NCBI GenBank assembly: GCA_016718345.1
Contig: JADKDN010000001.1
Coordinates: 443,001 to 507,000 of the forward strand
Origin: Flavobacterium sp.
Lineage (GTDB): Bacteria > Bacteroidota > Bacteroidia > Flavobacteriales > Flavobacteriaceae
Direction: 5' to 3'
Length of the DNA stretch: 64,000 nt
In this document: positions 6,682-18,477 of the stretch, one piece after another
How the letters are laid out: each line of letters begins with the position of its first letter
Numbering within the stretch: the first letter of the stretch is position 1
The notes under the pieces: model-generated
Told to the model about the DNA's origin: nothing
Database searches by the model: none
What the model saw: only the letters and a program-made list of their open reading frames with translations
Translations under genes and position numbers: made by a program

Positions 6682-9071
6682 TTACATTGGTCCACCGCCT
6701 TCGGCTTCGTTTTTGTCTCGCTCTTTTCGTCTCAAAGCGCTGTTTTTTCCGGAACCAAATTTGTAATTGAACCCAACATAGACCGTTCTACTTTCCCAAT
6801 TAAATTGACCAAATCGTTCGAAAGGTTTGTCAGCATCAAAGGCAAAATTCATGCTTCTGAAAATATCACTAAAACGAGCGCTAATCGTCCCTTTTCCTTT
6901 CAGAATCGTGTAGCTGGAACCCATATCAATTTTCCAGGTTGGTTTTCGGTCAAATTGCAAACTTCTGTCGCGACCTCTATACATTTCAAACAGTTGAATA
7001 CGCAGATTTTTAGTAGCTTTAAAAGTGTTGTTCATTCTAGCATTAAAGATCAAGGCATCAATCTCGACATATTCCAAGGTTCCTCTTGTGGTTTCTACCG
7101 TGCCTTTTACTTTTTTGCCATAGGCATCCAGCCCGATATTGGCACTCCACCATTTGGTAAAATCAAGATTGCCAGATAGTTCAATTCCGTAGGCATTATT
7201 GTTGTCAAAATTGTCATAGGACAACACTTGTTTGTTGGGATCTACAGGGTTACCGTAAACTACTCTGGCAATTTCATCTTGGATAATTCGGTAAAAAACA
7301 CCAGAAGTTATCGAGCCAATTTTGGTTTTTCGGGTATAATTCAATTCGATAGAATTGGTAAACTGTGGCACTAAGTCTGGATTTCCTTTTGAATCTATTA
7401 CGGGAGTACTCCATTCTCTTATAGGGTTGATTTGTTGAATACTAGGACGGTCGACTCTCCGGGAGTAATTCAAATTGAAGGAGTTTTTGTCCGTTGGCGT
7501 ATAGGTCAAAAATGCCGAAGGATAGAGCGTGAAAATAGCGTCTTTAAAAGGGGCATCATTTTCATTTGCTTTCCTAAACAAAGCATCTACATCATATTGT
7601 TCGATTCGTGTTCCCGCTTGCATACTCCATTTGTTCCATTGTTTTCCGTAGGTGGCATAACCCGAATAGATGGTTCTTCGGTAATTGAAATCGGAATTGT
7701 AAAGGTAGTCTACGTCAAAACTATTGTCGGTTTTTTCATCGCGCGCTTCCAATCCTAGTTCTAGTTTTGTAGTTTCCGACAAAGGATTGCTATAATCGAT
7801 GTTGACAATGGTATTTTCTCCCAAAGTATTTACTTGATTGGAGTTGGAAGTCTGGTTGAGAGAAACTCGAAAAGCGCATTTTCTGGATGGTCATTTTTAT
7901 TATAGGAGGCCTCTATTTCTAGGCTATGACCTTCTTTTTTGAAGTCCAATTTGTAATCTAAATTATAGGTTTCGGAATTCGTTTTACTGGTATTACTAAA
8001 GATTTGGAAAATATCGGGATTGGTTAGATCGTCTTCAAAATTTACATCGGTAGTTCCATTTGCATTGGCTTTAAAAAGATTCTGAATGGTATAAAAAGAC
8101 AAGGTATTTTTCTCGTTGATGTAAAAATCGAGTCCTGTTTTAATCAAATGGGAAGTGTTGTCATCTCCAAAGATGAATTTTTGATGATTTTCTTTACTAG
8201 GTTCACGGCTGGTTACTTCCCCGTTATTAGCATATTTTCCAGTGTTAAAGCCGTAATTCCCGTAGAAGTTAAATTTTCCAACACGATAGTTTAGGTCTAA
8301 TGACGAATTTAATTTGGGTGTTTTACCAAAAGTGACCCCGTTGTTCAAACTTCCATTGAAGCCTAGTCTGGAATTTTTATACAAGACAATATTGATAATT
8401 CCGCTCATACCCTCTGGATTATATTTGGCTGAAGGATTGGTAATCAATTCAATTTGCTTTATCGAAGCCGAAGGAATTTGTTGTAATAATTGTGAAGGGT
8501 CAATATTGGTAGGCTTTCCGTCTACAAATATCCTCACATTGGAATTTCCTCTAAGACTGATGGTATTGTTTTGAGGGTCAACACTCACTGAGGGAATGTT
8601 ATTCATTATTTCGCCAGCAGTAGCTCCCGCTGAGATTAAATCTTTACCAACGTTAATTATTTTCCTATCAATTTTTTGTTCAATGGTGGAGCGTTCATTG
8701 GTAATGTCGACACCCTCAAGTTGAACGGTTTCGTCTTCTAGAAAAATAGTTCCTAGGTTTATTTTTTTGTTTGTGCTTGTCAAACTAATCGTTACAGTTT
8801 GTTTTTTATATCCAATAAACTGAAATTCAACAGAATAGTTTTTAAATTCCAAATTCTTCACAATAAAATTACCATTGTCTTGGGTAATTCCGCCCGTTAT
8901 TATATTTGTGTTTTCCTTGAGTATAACATTTACGTAGGGAAGTGCTTCTTTGGTTTTTTTATCGACAACTTTACCATAAATACTGCCTGAATTTATTGAG
9001 GTTGAAGAATTTTGTGCCGAAACAAATTGAATAACGCAAAAAAGAGATAAGAAAATGAGTTTTAATTTCAT
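6682..9071 (-). CDS. Outer-membrane beta-barrel protein, TonB-receptor-like with carboxypeptidase-like N-domain (one frameshift)
   Basis: The N-terminal frame (7830-9071) has a signal peptide (MKLKLIFLSLFCVIQFVSAQ) and a carboxypeptidase-regulatory-like domain (GSIYGKVVDKKTKEALPYVNV). A TonB plug follows (VDITNERSTIEQ…, GEIMNNIPSVSVD, VRIFVDGKPTNI, IELITNPSAKYNPEG). The second frame (6682-7824) continues as barrel strands and ends in KFGSGKNSALRRKERDKNEAEGGGPM. Joined length is about 795 residues, as expected for the OMP_b-brl_3 family. The join lies near 7825-7870, where the minus-strand frame SLNQTSNSNQVNTLGENTIV picks up after NALFEF. ATG 9071 is preferred over 9095 because the signal peptide starts there and a TACATTTG box lies at 9093-9100. 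The ligand is unknown. Confidence 0.88.
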
Positions 9072-9092
9072 AATGGTTGTCTTGCTAATGAA

Positions 9093-9100
9093 CAAATGTA
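9093..9100 (-). promoter_or_regulatory. Putative -7 box of the TonB-linked gene
   Basis: TACATTTG on the minus strand, 21 bases before the chosen start, matches TAnnTTTG. The -33 element is weak. Confidence 0.4.
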
Positions 9101-9192
9101 CTTTGTTATTGCCTTATAAAGTGATTGTATTGTATAATTATTTGAAATAAGTAGACGTAAGAATTTGTTTATTGTTACATATTTAAAATGAA

Positions 9193-9219
9193 AAAGCTTC
9201 CAAGAGATTTGGAAGCTTT
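9193..9219 (-). terminator. Terminator of the type B sorting-domain gene
   Basis: AAAGCTTCC and GGAAGCTTT pair around AAGAGATTT, with the T-run downstream on the minus strand, 31 bases after the gene end. Confidence 0.85.
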
Positions 9220-9249
9220 AGATTTGGGGAAAAAGGGGAGTTTGAAAAA

Positions 9250-12200
9250 TTATCGTTTCAAGGCAAAATGCGATTTAAATTCTTTAGATATTCCATCCTC
9301 AATATAGTTTACTGTAAACCAATAATCGGTTGAAGGCATATTTTTTCCAAAGTAACTTCCATCCCAACCTTGACCACTAGGATAAATTTGAGTTAATACT
9401 TTTCCGTATCGGTCATAAATGTGTATGACAGAGTTGGTTTGATCTTTCAGTGGAGAAATGTTCCAAGTATCGTTTACGCCATCGCCGTTTGGAGTAAAGT
9501 ATTTAGGATAATTCACTACCAAGATTTTTGTTGTTGAAATTCCACATCCATTTTTGTCTCTAACGGTAACAGTATGTGAACCTGACTCGATATTTTGAAA
9601 CACTGGACTATCTTGGTACGGTCCCGAATCCAATTGATATTCATAATCACCACCTACACCAGTCGCCTCAATGGTTAATATTGGATTATCAGCAAAATCC
9701 TCAGAAAGGGCATAGCTAATAGTTGCTGGTTCTGATGGTAGTACTTCTACAGCTATTGGAAACGAGGAACATCCAGTTGCTTTACTTGTAGTTTTTAGGA
9801 TGTACTTACCAGGCAATTTAGCTTCATAAGTGCTTGCAGTTCCTACAATTTTACCATTTTCATCAGACCAGCTAAAAATAAAGCCTGAAGGGTTTAATCC
9901 GCTAGAAATGGTATAGGAGTTCAATAGTGTGTTTGTTTTGCTATCAAAGCAAATAATTCCCCCTTTTGGTTCAGGACTTTGAACTTTCATTACAGTAAAT
10001 GTTATGGTTTTTAGGTCATAACAGTTGGCGGTTAATGTGTTGCTAACTCTCACAAAAACCAATTTCAAGTTTGTTGAAAGAAGCGCATTTTGTCATTTAC
10101 AGCATCAATTTGATTGCCATAATATTTAACCGTGAATTCAGGAGTGGTTTGATTGCCTAGTACAATTGAATTGAATTGTGCCAAATCGAAAGTTGTTATT
10201 CCATCATTTACACCATCTTCATCACACAATGTTGTTAAGCTCGAAGGGACACTATTTGCAACTGGTGTTTTTACAATAGTCACTGCAAAAGAGCTTTCGT
10301 CATAGCAACTAGGGCTAAATGGTGATGCACCATAGATGTATACTTTTTGGGAACTATTTAAAACCTGACCCGCATTCAGCAGAGTTCCTGTTCCATTTGA
10401 ACCAGTATAATATTTCCCTGATTTCAAAACAGGTAAGGTATAATTTTCACAAATCGTAACATTGGGAAGTTCATCAACATTAAATAAAGTAACAGTGAAG
10501 CTTTTTTCATCAGAACAATTTGGTGTAGTTGCGGTTTGTGCATACACATAAATGGTTTGATTGGTTAGGATTACATCATTTTCTTTCAATTGAGGACCTG
10601 TTCCATTTGGTCCTGTGTAATAATTTCCAACGCTTAGTTTAGGTAAAGTGTAGGAATTACATGCATTTACATTAGGAATTACTGGAACTACTGGCGTTTT
10701 ATTTATGGTTATTATAAAGCTATTCTCATCAGAACAGTTGATTCTTTCTCCAGACTCTGTGTATACATAAATTGTTCTGGTGCTAGTAATTACATCGTCA
10801 GCATGCATTAGATTTCCTTCGCCAGTGCTTGGACCACCTGATTTTGAATAATAGTTTCCAATTTTAAGAGCAGGTAATGTATAACTATCACAAGCACTTA
10901 CATCTTTTGGAGCATCGGCTTCTATTGAAAAAATATTGATTTTAAAGCTGTTTTCATCAGTACAATTTGTTGAAGCATTCGATACAGCATAAATATATAT
11001 TGTTTGTGAACTTTTAATTAGTGTCCCAGCTGCTAGCTTTGTCCCTGTTCCACCTAGATCAGTGTAATAGTCTCCAATTTTTAAAGGTGTTAATTCATAA
11101 AAATTACAAACGTCAATATCTGATCTTGAATCTATTTGAGGTTTTTGATTAACAGTAACCTTAAAACTAGATTGATTACTACAGTTCGTTCCTGAGCTTT
11201 TATAAATATAAATCGTTTTTGTTGCTGTAATTTTATCACCAGCATTTAGTGTTGCTCCAACGCCACTTGGTGAACTATAGTATGCCCCTCCATTAGCTAA
11301 AACAGGAAGAGTATAGCTTTCGCAAACAGCAATATTTTCTAAAACGTCAATTTTTGGTTGTCCAATAGCAATTTCAAAATGATAATCGTCGGTACAGTTT
11401 GGAGAATTAGTACTTGGAATGTAAATATAAACGGTTTTTGACTCGCTAATTATCGTGCCACCTTTTATTTCATCACCAGTTCCAGCTCGTCCTGTATAAT
11501 ATTTACCAATTGGTAGAGTTGGTAATTTAAAACTTCCACATTGGGATACATCCGTTTGATTTATGCCAATCACTACCTCAAATGAATCTTGAGAAGTACA
11601 ATAATTAGGCGATCCTGTAGTAGAAAATACATATACAGTTTGCGATTTTGTAATTACAGTTCCCGCTGTAAGCATATTCCCAGTTCCGTTTGGTTTGGTG
11701 TAGTAATTACCAACAGTCAGACTAGGCAGTGTATAAGAGGTACAATTGAAAACATTTTCAAAGTTGCCTACACTTTGAATAGGGACAATAGTTACAGTGA
11801 AATCGGTGTCAATAACGCAAAAAGGAGCTACGGTTGATTTAAAATAAAAATAGATGGTGCTAGTTGAGGTAATTTTACTTCCAAAAGGAATTTTTGTTCC
11901 TTTTCCTCCTGCTTCTGTATAATAAAAACCATATTTCAAAGTAGGTAGATTATAGCTTCCACAATAAGTGCCACTTTTCGGGATGTCTTTTTCTGGGTCT
12001 ATGATAGTAATCGTAAAGCTTGTGCTGGCGGAACATCCCTGAGGATCTGGCTGATTAAAAATGTATAATGTTTTTGTTTTATCAATTGTATCGCCTGCTA
12101 CTAGTTTAGTACCTGTTCCGTTTGGACCAGTAAAATAATTTCCATTAACTAATGGTTGTAAAACATAAGTATCACAAGGAATGACATTTTCTAACTTATC

Positions 12201-13847
12201 TACTAATGGAATTGGATTCACAATTAGTTTAAAACTAGTAATACTGTAACATCCCATATCATAAATGTTTTGAGCTCTGGCATAAATAACAGTATTGTTA
12301 CTTCCTGTGTAAGAATTAAAATTTAATGGATTTGTAGCATTATTTGCATCACTCAATGAAAGATAATAGTTTACGGAATTTTGAGATACAGGTTGCCCAT
12401 TCAAAATATAAAAATTTTGTTTCGAAAGTCTAAAAACACTTGTTTTTGAGTTTAAAGTTGTTTCACATTGTGTCATATCCTGAGGTTGGTAGGCAACGAC
12501 TGGTGTTGTAGTTAACAATTGAAATGATTTAACAATAAAGCAAGAATTGTTGTAGTTTTTTATTCTCACATAAACTGTTTGGGATGGACTACCAGTATAA
12601 ATTGTTGGAAGCGCATTAACATTTGCATTAGCATCTGATAGAGACGCAAAATAACTCACTTCTGTCAGCGGATTTAATCCTGTTTTTATGATAGGTGTAT
12701 TTAGCGATAAATCATACTGATAGGTTGCAGAGCCAGTATCACATTTATATAAATTCGTGGGATTTTTTGTAACTATTTGTGGAGCATATTCAACCGTAAT
12801 TGTATTGGTAATGGGTTGACAAGTACTCGAAATTTTTTCATAAGTAACGCCATATTTTCCTGCTTTGGTAATAGTTAAGTTTTCACTAGTAGCACCAGGA
12901 ATGATAACGCCATCTTTAGTCCATTTGAAAGTATATTCCGTTGGACTTAGGTTTGTTGTTAATATATGACTACTTCCAAAACATACGGCAGTATTATTAG
13001 CAACGGTTAAATCTTGTCCCAAAACATCTTGTCCAATATTAAAGGTATCTGAAGCAATAAAAATAGCTGAATCAGATCCAGAGTCAGAACGGTCAGCAAT
13101 AACTAATTTGATGTGATAAGGAGTATTAGGGATTAATGTTGCAAAAGCATTCAGTAATTTGGTTTGTCCATTAAAATTTGTCGCAGAACCTGCTGCTGCT
13201 GAATCACCATTGTAACTTCCAAAATACTCTGCATTAGCTGATGGACAGGATGAATTGTACAAATAATCTCGTATTGTTACAACGGAAATAGGTAATGTTG
13301 TATTGGGAACAATGGCCAAGTTAGTAGTAACTCCTGTGTTTACATTAGTCAACAAAAACGCAAAAGCATCAGAAAACTGACACTGAAAATTTCCATATTC
13401 TTCTGAGGCAAAAAGGAATTCAAAACTAAATGTAGGTGAAATTGGTGTGAAATCGAATTCTAAAACCGTAGCATTAGTAGAATTCATTGTTATTCCCGAT
13501 TGAGCTAATGTGCTTTCCAAACTCGAATCTCCAGGCCAGCTAGCATTTCCGTCATTTAGCTCAGTAGCGTTTGGTCCAACTGCATTAGTAACATTACCTG
13601 TACTGAGAATTACTCCCGATTTCATGGAGAATCTTGGATTTGTGTTTTGAAAAAAACCTATTCCGTTTACAGAACCAAAATTGCTCCCTGTTCGTGTTGT
13701 TACATTTGTTGCTGATACACAAGGAGAATTAATTAAAACTGAATTAACCAACTGAGTAGTAGAATACGAATTGGTATCCACTTTGATGGCTTGTGAGAAA
13801 CAATTTGTGAAAATTGTTAGGGCGAGTATGAGTATAACTTTTTTCAT
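9250..13847 (-). CDS. Large choice-of-anchor L repeat protein with T9SS type B (gliding-associated) sorting domain (one frameshift)
   Basis: Joined length is about 1530 residues. The first frame (10065-13847) begins with a signal peptide (MKKVILILALTIFTNCFSQ). A choice-of-anchor L domain follows (about 30-275; SMKSGVILSTGNV, FEFLFASEEYGNFQ, HIKLVIADRSDSGSDSAIFI). Next come Ig/PKD-like modules and nine ~66-residue repeats (about 550-1190) built as C-x-SYTLP-L—GNYYT-PNGTGT-L-AG—I—T-T-IYIY—NC-DE-SF-ITI. The second frame (9250-10068) adds another Ig-like region and the type B sorting domain (FTPNGDGVNDTWNISPL, VIHIYDRYGKVL, GWDGSYFGKNMPSTDYWF). The frame changes at about 10068: NDKMRFFQQT-stop should run on into LKLVFVRVSNTLT. 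Such proteins are surface-exposed and often adhesive. The role here is not known. Confidence 0.88.
10275..12200 (-). repeat. Nine tandem ~66-residue protein repeats inside the type B surface protein
   Basis: Nine successive ~195-base units encode the GNYYTGPNGTGT…IYVYA…NCSDE-SFTVT module. Both flanking cysteines of each unit are kept (one near SYTLP, one near NCSDE), suggesting one disulphide per unit. Units differ at DNA level, so this is an old expansion. Confidence 0.85.
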
Positions 13848-14111
13848 GCTATTTTTTTGTCACTAATTATGAAAGCTTGTTTTGAAGGTTCAAATATTGA
13901 TTAAAAATCGTTTAAGTGCAAATAAAATCGATGAAATACATATTTTTTATTTTATTATATATAAAATTCGTACAAAAACGAGTGTTAAATATTTTAGTTT
14001 TGATAATTTAAGAAAAGCAAATAGAATTTTGCTAGAATTTCTATATCGATTTCGAATCACTCTGATTACTTCCAATAGCTAAATTCTTTTTCAAATTGTG
14101 GCAGATATGCT

Positions 14112-14119
14112 TACATTTG
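14112..14119 (+). promoter_or_regulatory. Putative -7 box of argS
   Basis: TACATTTG, 22 bases before the argS ATG, matches TAnnTTTG. The 294-base gap between the divergent surface gene and argS (13848-14141) otherwise shows only AT-rich sequence without a convincing gene. Confidence 0.45.
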
Positions 14120-14141
14120 CTGACTCAAAAAAAGTAAAATT

Positions 14142-15925
14142 ATGACTGCGTCGCTATCTCAAATTCTAACTTCTCCCATCAAGCAAGCTTTAGCGGAATT
14201 GTTTTCTAGTTCAGTTGACAAAATTGAATTTCAAACTACCCGAAAGGAATTTGAAGGCGATATTACAATGGTCATTTTTCCGCTTTTAAAACAGATTAAA
14301 AGTAATCCAGCAGATTTAGGAAATGCCATAGGGAATTATTTGGTTGCAAACGTCAATGAGGTAAAGCGTTTTAATGTAGTTTCAGGTTTTTTAAATATAG
14401 TAATTTCGGATAGTTATTATTTGAATTTCTTTCAGACGATTAAGGATGATTCTCATTATGGATTCGTAAAATCGGATCCTAAAAATAAGGCTATAATGGT
14501 GGAATATTCATCACCAAACACTAATAAACCCCTGCATTTAGGTCATGTGAGAAACAATTTGTTAGGATATTCTGTTGCTGAAATTAGTAAAGCCGCTGGA
14601 AAAAGGTTTATAAAACTCAAATCATCAACGATAGAGGAATTCATATTTGTAAGTCGATGTTGGCTTGGCAAAAATTTGGCAACGGAGAAACTCCAGAAAC
14701 CTCAGGATTAAAAGGGGATAAGTTGGTTGGAAAATACTACGTTGCTTTTGACAAAGAGTATAAACAACAAATCACAGCACTTACATCAAAAGGAATTTCA
14801 GAAGAGGAAGCTAAAAAACAAGCCCCTATCATAATTGAAGCCCAAAAGATGTTGTTGGATTGGGAAGCTGGTGACGAAAAAGTAGTGCAACTCTGGAAAA
14901 CAATGAATCAATGGGTATACGACGGATTTGCACAAACCTATAAAAATCTTGGTGTTGATTTCGATAGCTATTATTACGAAAGCAACACCTATTTATTGGG
15001 CAAAGAAGTAGTACAGATGGGTCTTGAAATGGGTGTTTTCGAAAAAGATCCAGATGGTTCGGTATGGATTGATTTGACGGATGATGGTCTAGACAGAAAA
15101 ATTGTATTGCGTTCCGATGGAACAGCGGTATACATGACTCAAGATATTGGCACTGCTATTCAGCGTGTAAAAGATTTTCCAGATGTTGGCGGAATGGTTT
15201 ATACAGTTGGAAATGAGCAAGATTATCATTTTAAAGTCTTGTTTTTAATTCTAAAAAAGCTCGGATTTGATTGGTCAGAGAATCTATTTCATTTATCTTA
15301 CGGAATGGTCGATTTGCCTTCAGGAAAAATGAAGTCACGTGAAGGAACTGTTGTTGATGCCGATGACCTAATTGATGACATGACCCAAACCGCAAAAGAA
15401 TTATCTGAGGAATTGGGGAAACTAGAGGAATATTCAGAAGAGGAAAAAGAAAGATTGTATAAAATAATTGGACTTGGAGCTTTGAAATATTACATTCTAA
15501 AAGTTGATCCAAAAAAGCGAATCCTATTCAATCCTGAGGAATCTGTAGATTTTGCAGGGAATACAGGTCCTTTTATTCAATATACTTATGCAAGAATTCA
15601 ATCTATTTTACGTAAGGCAAATTTTGATTGGAGTACAACAATAGCTCAACTTGAGCTTCATGAGAAAGAAAAAGAGTTACTAAAGCAAATTGAATTGTAT
15701 CCAGAAGTAATTCAAAATGCAGCACAACAGCACAGTCCAGCATTGATTGCTAATTATACCTATGATTTGGTAAAAGAGTACAATTCATTTTACCAATCGG
15801 TTTCTATTTTAGGGGAAGAGAACACTACCAAAAAGATTTTTAGAGTGCAACTGTCAAAAAAAGTGAGTGATACAATCAAGTCTGCATTCAGTTTATTAGG
15901 AATAGAAGTTCCTGAGCGAATGTAA
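14142..15925 (+). CDS. argS: Arginyl-tRNA synthetase (one frameshift)
   Basis: Two frames, 14142-14711 and 14657-15925, together give about 593 residues, the normal length. The first holds the N-terminal Add-1 domain and the class I HIGH-type motif HLGH at residues 132-135 (NTNKPLHLGHVRNNLLGYS). The second holds the KMSKS-like KMKSREGTVVDADDL (near 15326) and the anticodon-binding alpha domain ending SLLGIEVPERM. The expected TQIINDRGIHICKSMLAW is encoded in the second frame from about 14617, while the first frame goes out of register after KAAGKRFIK. A single-base error near 14605-14618 explains it. The enzyme is essential and a real loss is unlikely. Confidence 0.95.
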
Positions 15926-15926
15926 T

Positions 15927-16770
15927 TTAGAATTCTACTCTAAAACTTAGGTTAGGAGTTCTGCCAAGTGCAAATGAATTTACATCATCAATATTCTTTG
16001 TGATAGCATCAACGGTGTAGTATCGGTTAACGATATTTGATTTGTTCAAAACATTCACAACTGAAAAACCAATTTTATAATTAACACCAGTACTGCTTTT
16101 CCATTTATAAGTAGTCGAAAAATTAGCTTGGAAAAAAGAGTCTAAGTTGCTGTTATTAGGTGAATTGTATTTGATAGATGGGCTTAAAGTAGTTCCATTG
16201 CTAGTCTCTGTTGTTAATGGAGTAGTAATCGGTTTTCCAGAATGCCATTTAGAACCCAAGGCAATTTTAAAATTATTCTTTTCATAAATTCCAGCCCAAG
16301 ATACAATGTGTTCCAACTCAAAATTATTTGGAAAAACAGTTGGTGTATTTTCTTGAAAATAATAGTTGTTAGTGTTAAACGAGTAACTCATCCAAGTAAT
16401 GAAGTGATTTATTTTTTTTTGTACTAACATTTCCGAACCTAAAACTTCATACTCACCATTGATTTTTACAAATTCCAATTGATTTTGAAATTCTTGACCA
16501 AGACTATTGATTCCGATTACTTTTTTATAGAAATTTTCTAAGCTTAACAGCCAGTTGTGCTTTGCAAATGATAATCCTAAAGAGCATTGTTTACTTCTTT
16601 GAACAGGAACAGTTGAATTGTTGGCAATAATCCAGCGTCTTTTATCAATTCCAAAATAATCCTTTTGTAAATCGATAATTTGAAAACAATTTTGACTTTT
16701 AAATTCACCTAAAATTTCCAAGTTGAAATGAGGTAAAAATCCATAATTAAATTCTAAGCCATTGGAAAAA
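15927..16770 (-). pseudogene. C-terminal stump of a TonB-dependent receptor
   Basis: About 280 residues of outer-membrane barrel remain. Strands alternate aromatic and polar residues (NFKIALGSKWHSGKPITTPL, FSTTYKWKSSTGVNYKIGFSVVNVLN) and the last residues LSFRVEF give the terminal aromatic needed for barrel assembly. No signal peptide, carboxypeptidase-like domain or plug precedes it. Instead the frame runs back into an IS21-like repeat at 16771-16862 and then into the DOMON gene. A full receptor would be about 700-800 residues, so most of the gene is missing. It ends just two bases from the convergent end of argS. Confidence 0.75.
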
Positions 16771-16862
16771 ACGGTCAAATTGACCACCACTTTCCAGTCC
16801 AAATTGACCACCGATTTCGGTGCAAACTGACCACCCAATTCCAGTCCAAATTGACCACCTTA
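16771..16862. mobile_element. Probable IS21-type terminal sequence (solo end)
   Basis: Four ~23-base units of the type TCCAAATTGACCACC recur at about 16775, 16797, 16821 and 16845. The last is followed on the receptor side by the TTTTTTCC-type edge (minus strand GACCGTTTTTTCCAAT). Multiple short direct repeats with GGTCAnTTTGnnC are typical of IS21-family ends in Bacteroidota. No istA/istB coding sequence is present, and only one end is visible. It separates two truncated genes. Confidence 0.55.
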
Positions 16863-17608
16863 TCCTCTTTATTAGAAATTTCCATGAAGTAAATTCCTTT
16901 TGATAATTCGGTTACATCTATTGTGTTATCGGTATCAAAACGTTCAGCATCAATTTCCTTCAACATTTTCGCATTAGTATCAAAAATTTTGATTTTAGAG
17001 ATTTGTATCACACTATTTTTAGAAATAGTAAAAATACCACTTGAAGGATTTGGATAAACAACAATATCATTAATCGATTTGAAATCATCTGTTCCTAATG
17101 TAGTAAACGATACTGCTTTAGTTCCAAATGTTGAATGCTCGCTGGTTGGATTAGTTACGTTAGATTGACCGTATGCCCATATAATATTTAGAGAATTGGA
17201 AGCATAGTTAAAAGTGTAGTCTTTTGTATCACCAGTACTAAATGGTCTTGTGAAAACTACAGTTCTACTTGTTCCACTAACAGTATTTGATACAAGGGTC
17301 AAATTATTCGTAGCATCTGTTGTTGCAGCATTGTGTCCACCAGGAAGAGATTGGTCTAAAAGCGAAGTAGAATAAGTAAGACAATCTGTATTGCTTGACA
17401 TTGAAGTTGCATTAAGTCCAACAGAAAACCATCTTGTCGAAGGACCAACCATCGTAATAGTAGCAAGGGATGTCGCTTGATTTAAATCAATTTTGATAGA
17501 CATAACATTTGTTCCTGTGTGTAATGACACTACACCTGAGGTTTTTGTTTGGGCAAATGATGAATGCATCACCGCCAAAAGAACTAGAAGTAGGTAAGAT
17601 TTTTTCAT
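16775..17608 (-). CDS. DOMON-like secreted protein with T9SS type A sorting domain, C-terminus replaced
   Basis: A signal peptide (MKKSYLLLVLLAVMHSSFAQ) precedes a DOMON-like domain of about 150 residues (TRWFSVGLNATSM, DCLTYSTSLLDQSLPGGHNA, RPFSTGDTKDYTF, NIIWAYG). DOMON domains bind haem b or sugars; the candidate Met and His ligands are present but not proven. A type A sorting domain follows (YPNPSSGIFTISKN, KMLKEIDA, LSKGIYFMEISNKED). The normal final strand is lost: after Lys250 the frame enters the IS21-like repeat and ends with about 27 unrelated residues (WNWVVSLHRNRWS…). Export or surface anchoring may therefore fail. It follows the ankyrin gene by seven bases. Confidence 0.75.
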   Translation of the reverse strand: MKKSYLLLVLLAVMHSSFAQTKTSGVVSLHTGTNVMSIKIDLNQATSLATITMVGPSTRWFSVGLNATSMSSNTDCLTYSTSLLDQSLPGGHNAATTDATNNLTLVSNTVSGTSRTVVFTRPFSTGDTKDYTFNYASNSLNIIWAYGQSNVTNPTSEHSTFGTKAVSFTTLGTDDFKSINDIVVYPNPSSGIFTISKNSVIQISKIKIFDTNAKMLKEIDAERFDTDNTIDVTELSKGIYFMEISNKEDKVVNLDWNWVVSLHRNRWSIWTGKWWSI

Positions 17609-17615
17609 TTTTGGG

Positions 17616-18140
17616 TTATTTATTTAAAAGGATTATTAATTCGGTGTTTTTATTAAATGTAGCAAAGTCAAGTGCGGTTTTACCATCACTATCTTGTTTA
17701 GTTTTGTCAGCTCCAGCATCAATTAGGGCTTTTGCTATATCATTCTTATTGAAAAAAACAGCATAAATTAGAGCCGTTTTTCCCTGAGAATCCGTTTGAT
17801 TTAAATCTGCTTTTGCGGCAATTAAACTAGTAACGATTTCAATCTTTCCAGACATTACAGCAGCCATTAATGCGGTTCCTATTCCAGAATTATAATTAAC
17901 ATCGGTCACTTTTTTAGCTAGAAATAAAGCAACCTCTGTATTACCTCGGTAACAAGCTAACAATAAGGGACTTGATTTTCTATCATCAACAGTATTTATC
18001 AATTCTGGATTTTGTTTGTATAACGCTTCAATTTCAGCCAATGTTCCTTTTCTAGCTATGTCAAAAACAGTTGTACTCTGAGAAAAACTAGGTCCAATAC
18101 TTGAAAAAAACAGCACTATTAAAATATAAAATCTCATCAT
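17616..18140 (-). CDS. Secreted ankyrin-repeat protein
   Basis: The 174-residue protein starts with a signal peptide (MMRFYILIVLFFSSIGPSFSQ). Four ankyrin repeats follow, recognisable by KSSPLLLACYRGNTEVALFLAKK, GTALMAAVMSGKIEIVTSLIA, GKTALIYAVFFNKNDIAKALID and GKTALDFATFNKNTELIILL. Periplasmic ankyrin proteins in Bacteroidota often accompany haem or peroxide-related proteins; here the neighbour is a DOMON-type protein. It is the first gene of the small minus-strand cluster with the DOMON gene and the receptor stump. Confidence 0.88.
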   Translation of the reverse strand: MMRFYILIVLFFSSIGPSFSQSTTVFDIARKGTLAEIEALYKQNPELINTVDDRKSSPLLLACYRGNTEVALFLAKKVTDVNYNSGIGTALMAAVMSGKIEIVTSLIAAKADLNQTDSQGKTALIYAVFFNKNDIAKALIDAGADKTKQDSDGKTALDFATFNKNTELIILLNK

Positions 18141-18477
18141 CTCATTAGTTAGGTTAAGTCTTAATGTTTGGACAAAAAGGATATTTGAACTAAAACAACG
18201 GTAAACCTAAATGATAGTATACCGCCATTTGGTGTTAAAACATTTTAAATAATTAATACCCTACCTCATTTTAAAATAATTCCAATAATTTCAAAATTCA
18301 TCTTCTAAATTACAGTTTTGATACTGAAAATCTCTTAGTTTTATGAGTTTATGAAGAATACAAATCCAAATAGAATACAAACAGTTTCTGAGATTTGAAA
18401 ATTTTGTTTTTATTGAGAATACTATTTAAACTTCAAAATCAAATGCTTAAATTTGCGCTTCAATAAATTAAAAAATT
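18141..18477. other. AT-rich intergenic region before ffh
   Basis: This is a divergent promoter region between the ankyrin gene and ffh. Apart from the ffh -7 box I see no repeat, RNA or small gene in these 337 bases. Confidence 0.6.
18448..18455 (+). promoter_or_regulatory. Putative -7 box of ffh
   Basis: TAAATTTG, 22 bases before the ffh ATG, fits TAnnTTTG. Confidence 0.45.

Noticed and set aside
13882..14082. 66-codon frame between the type B surface gene and argS
   Set aside because: AT-rich, no domain, no clear start context, and it runs through the divergent promoter region.
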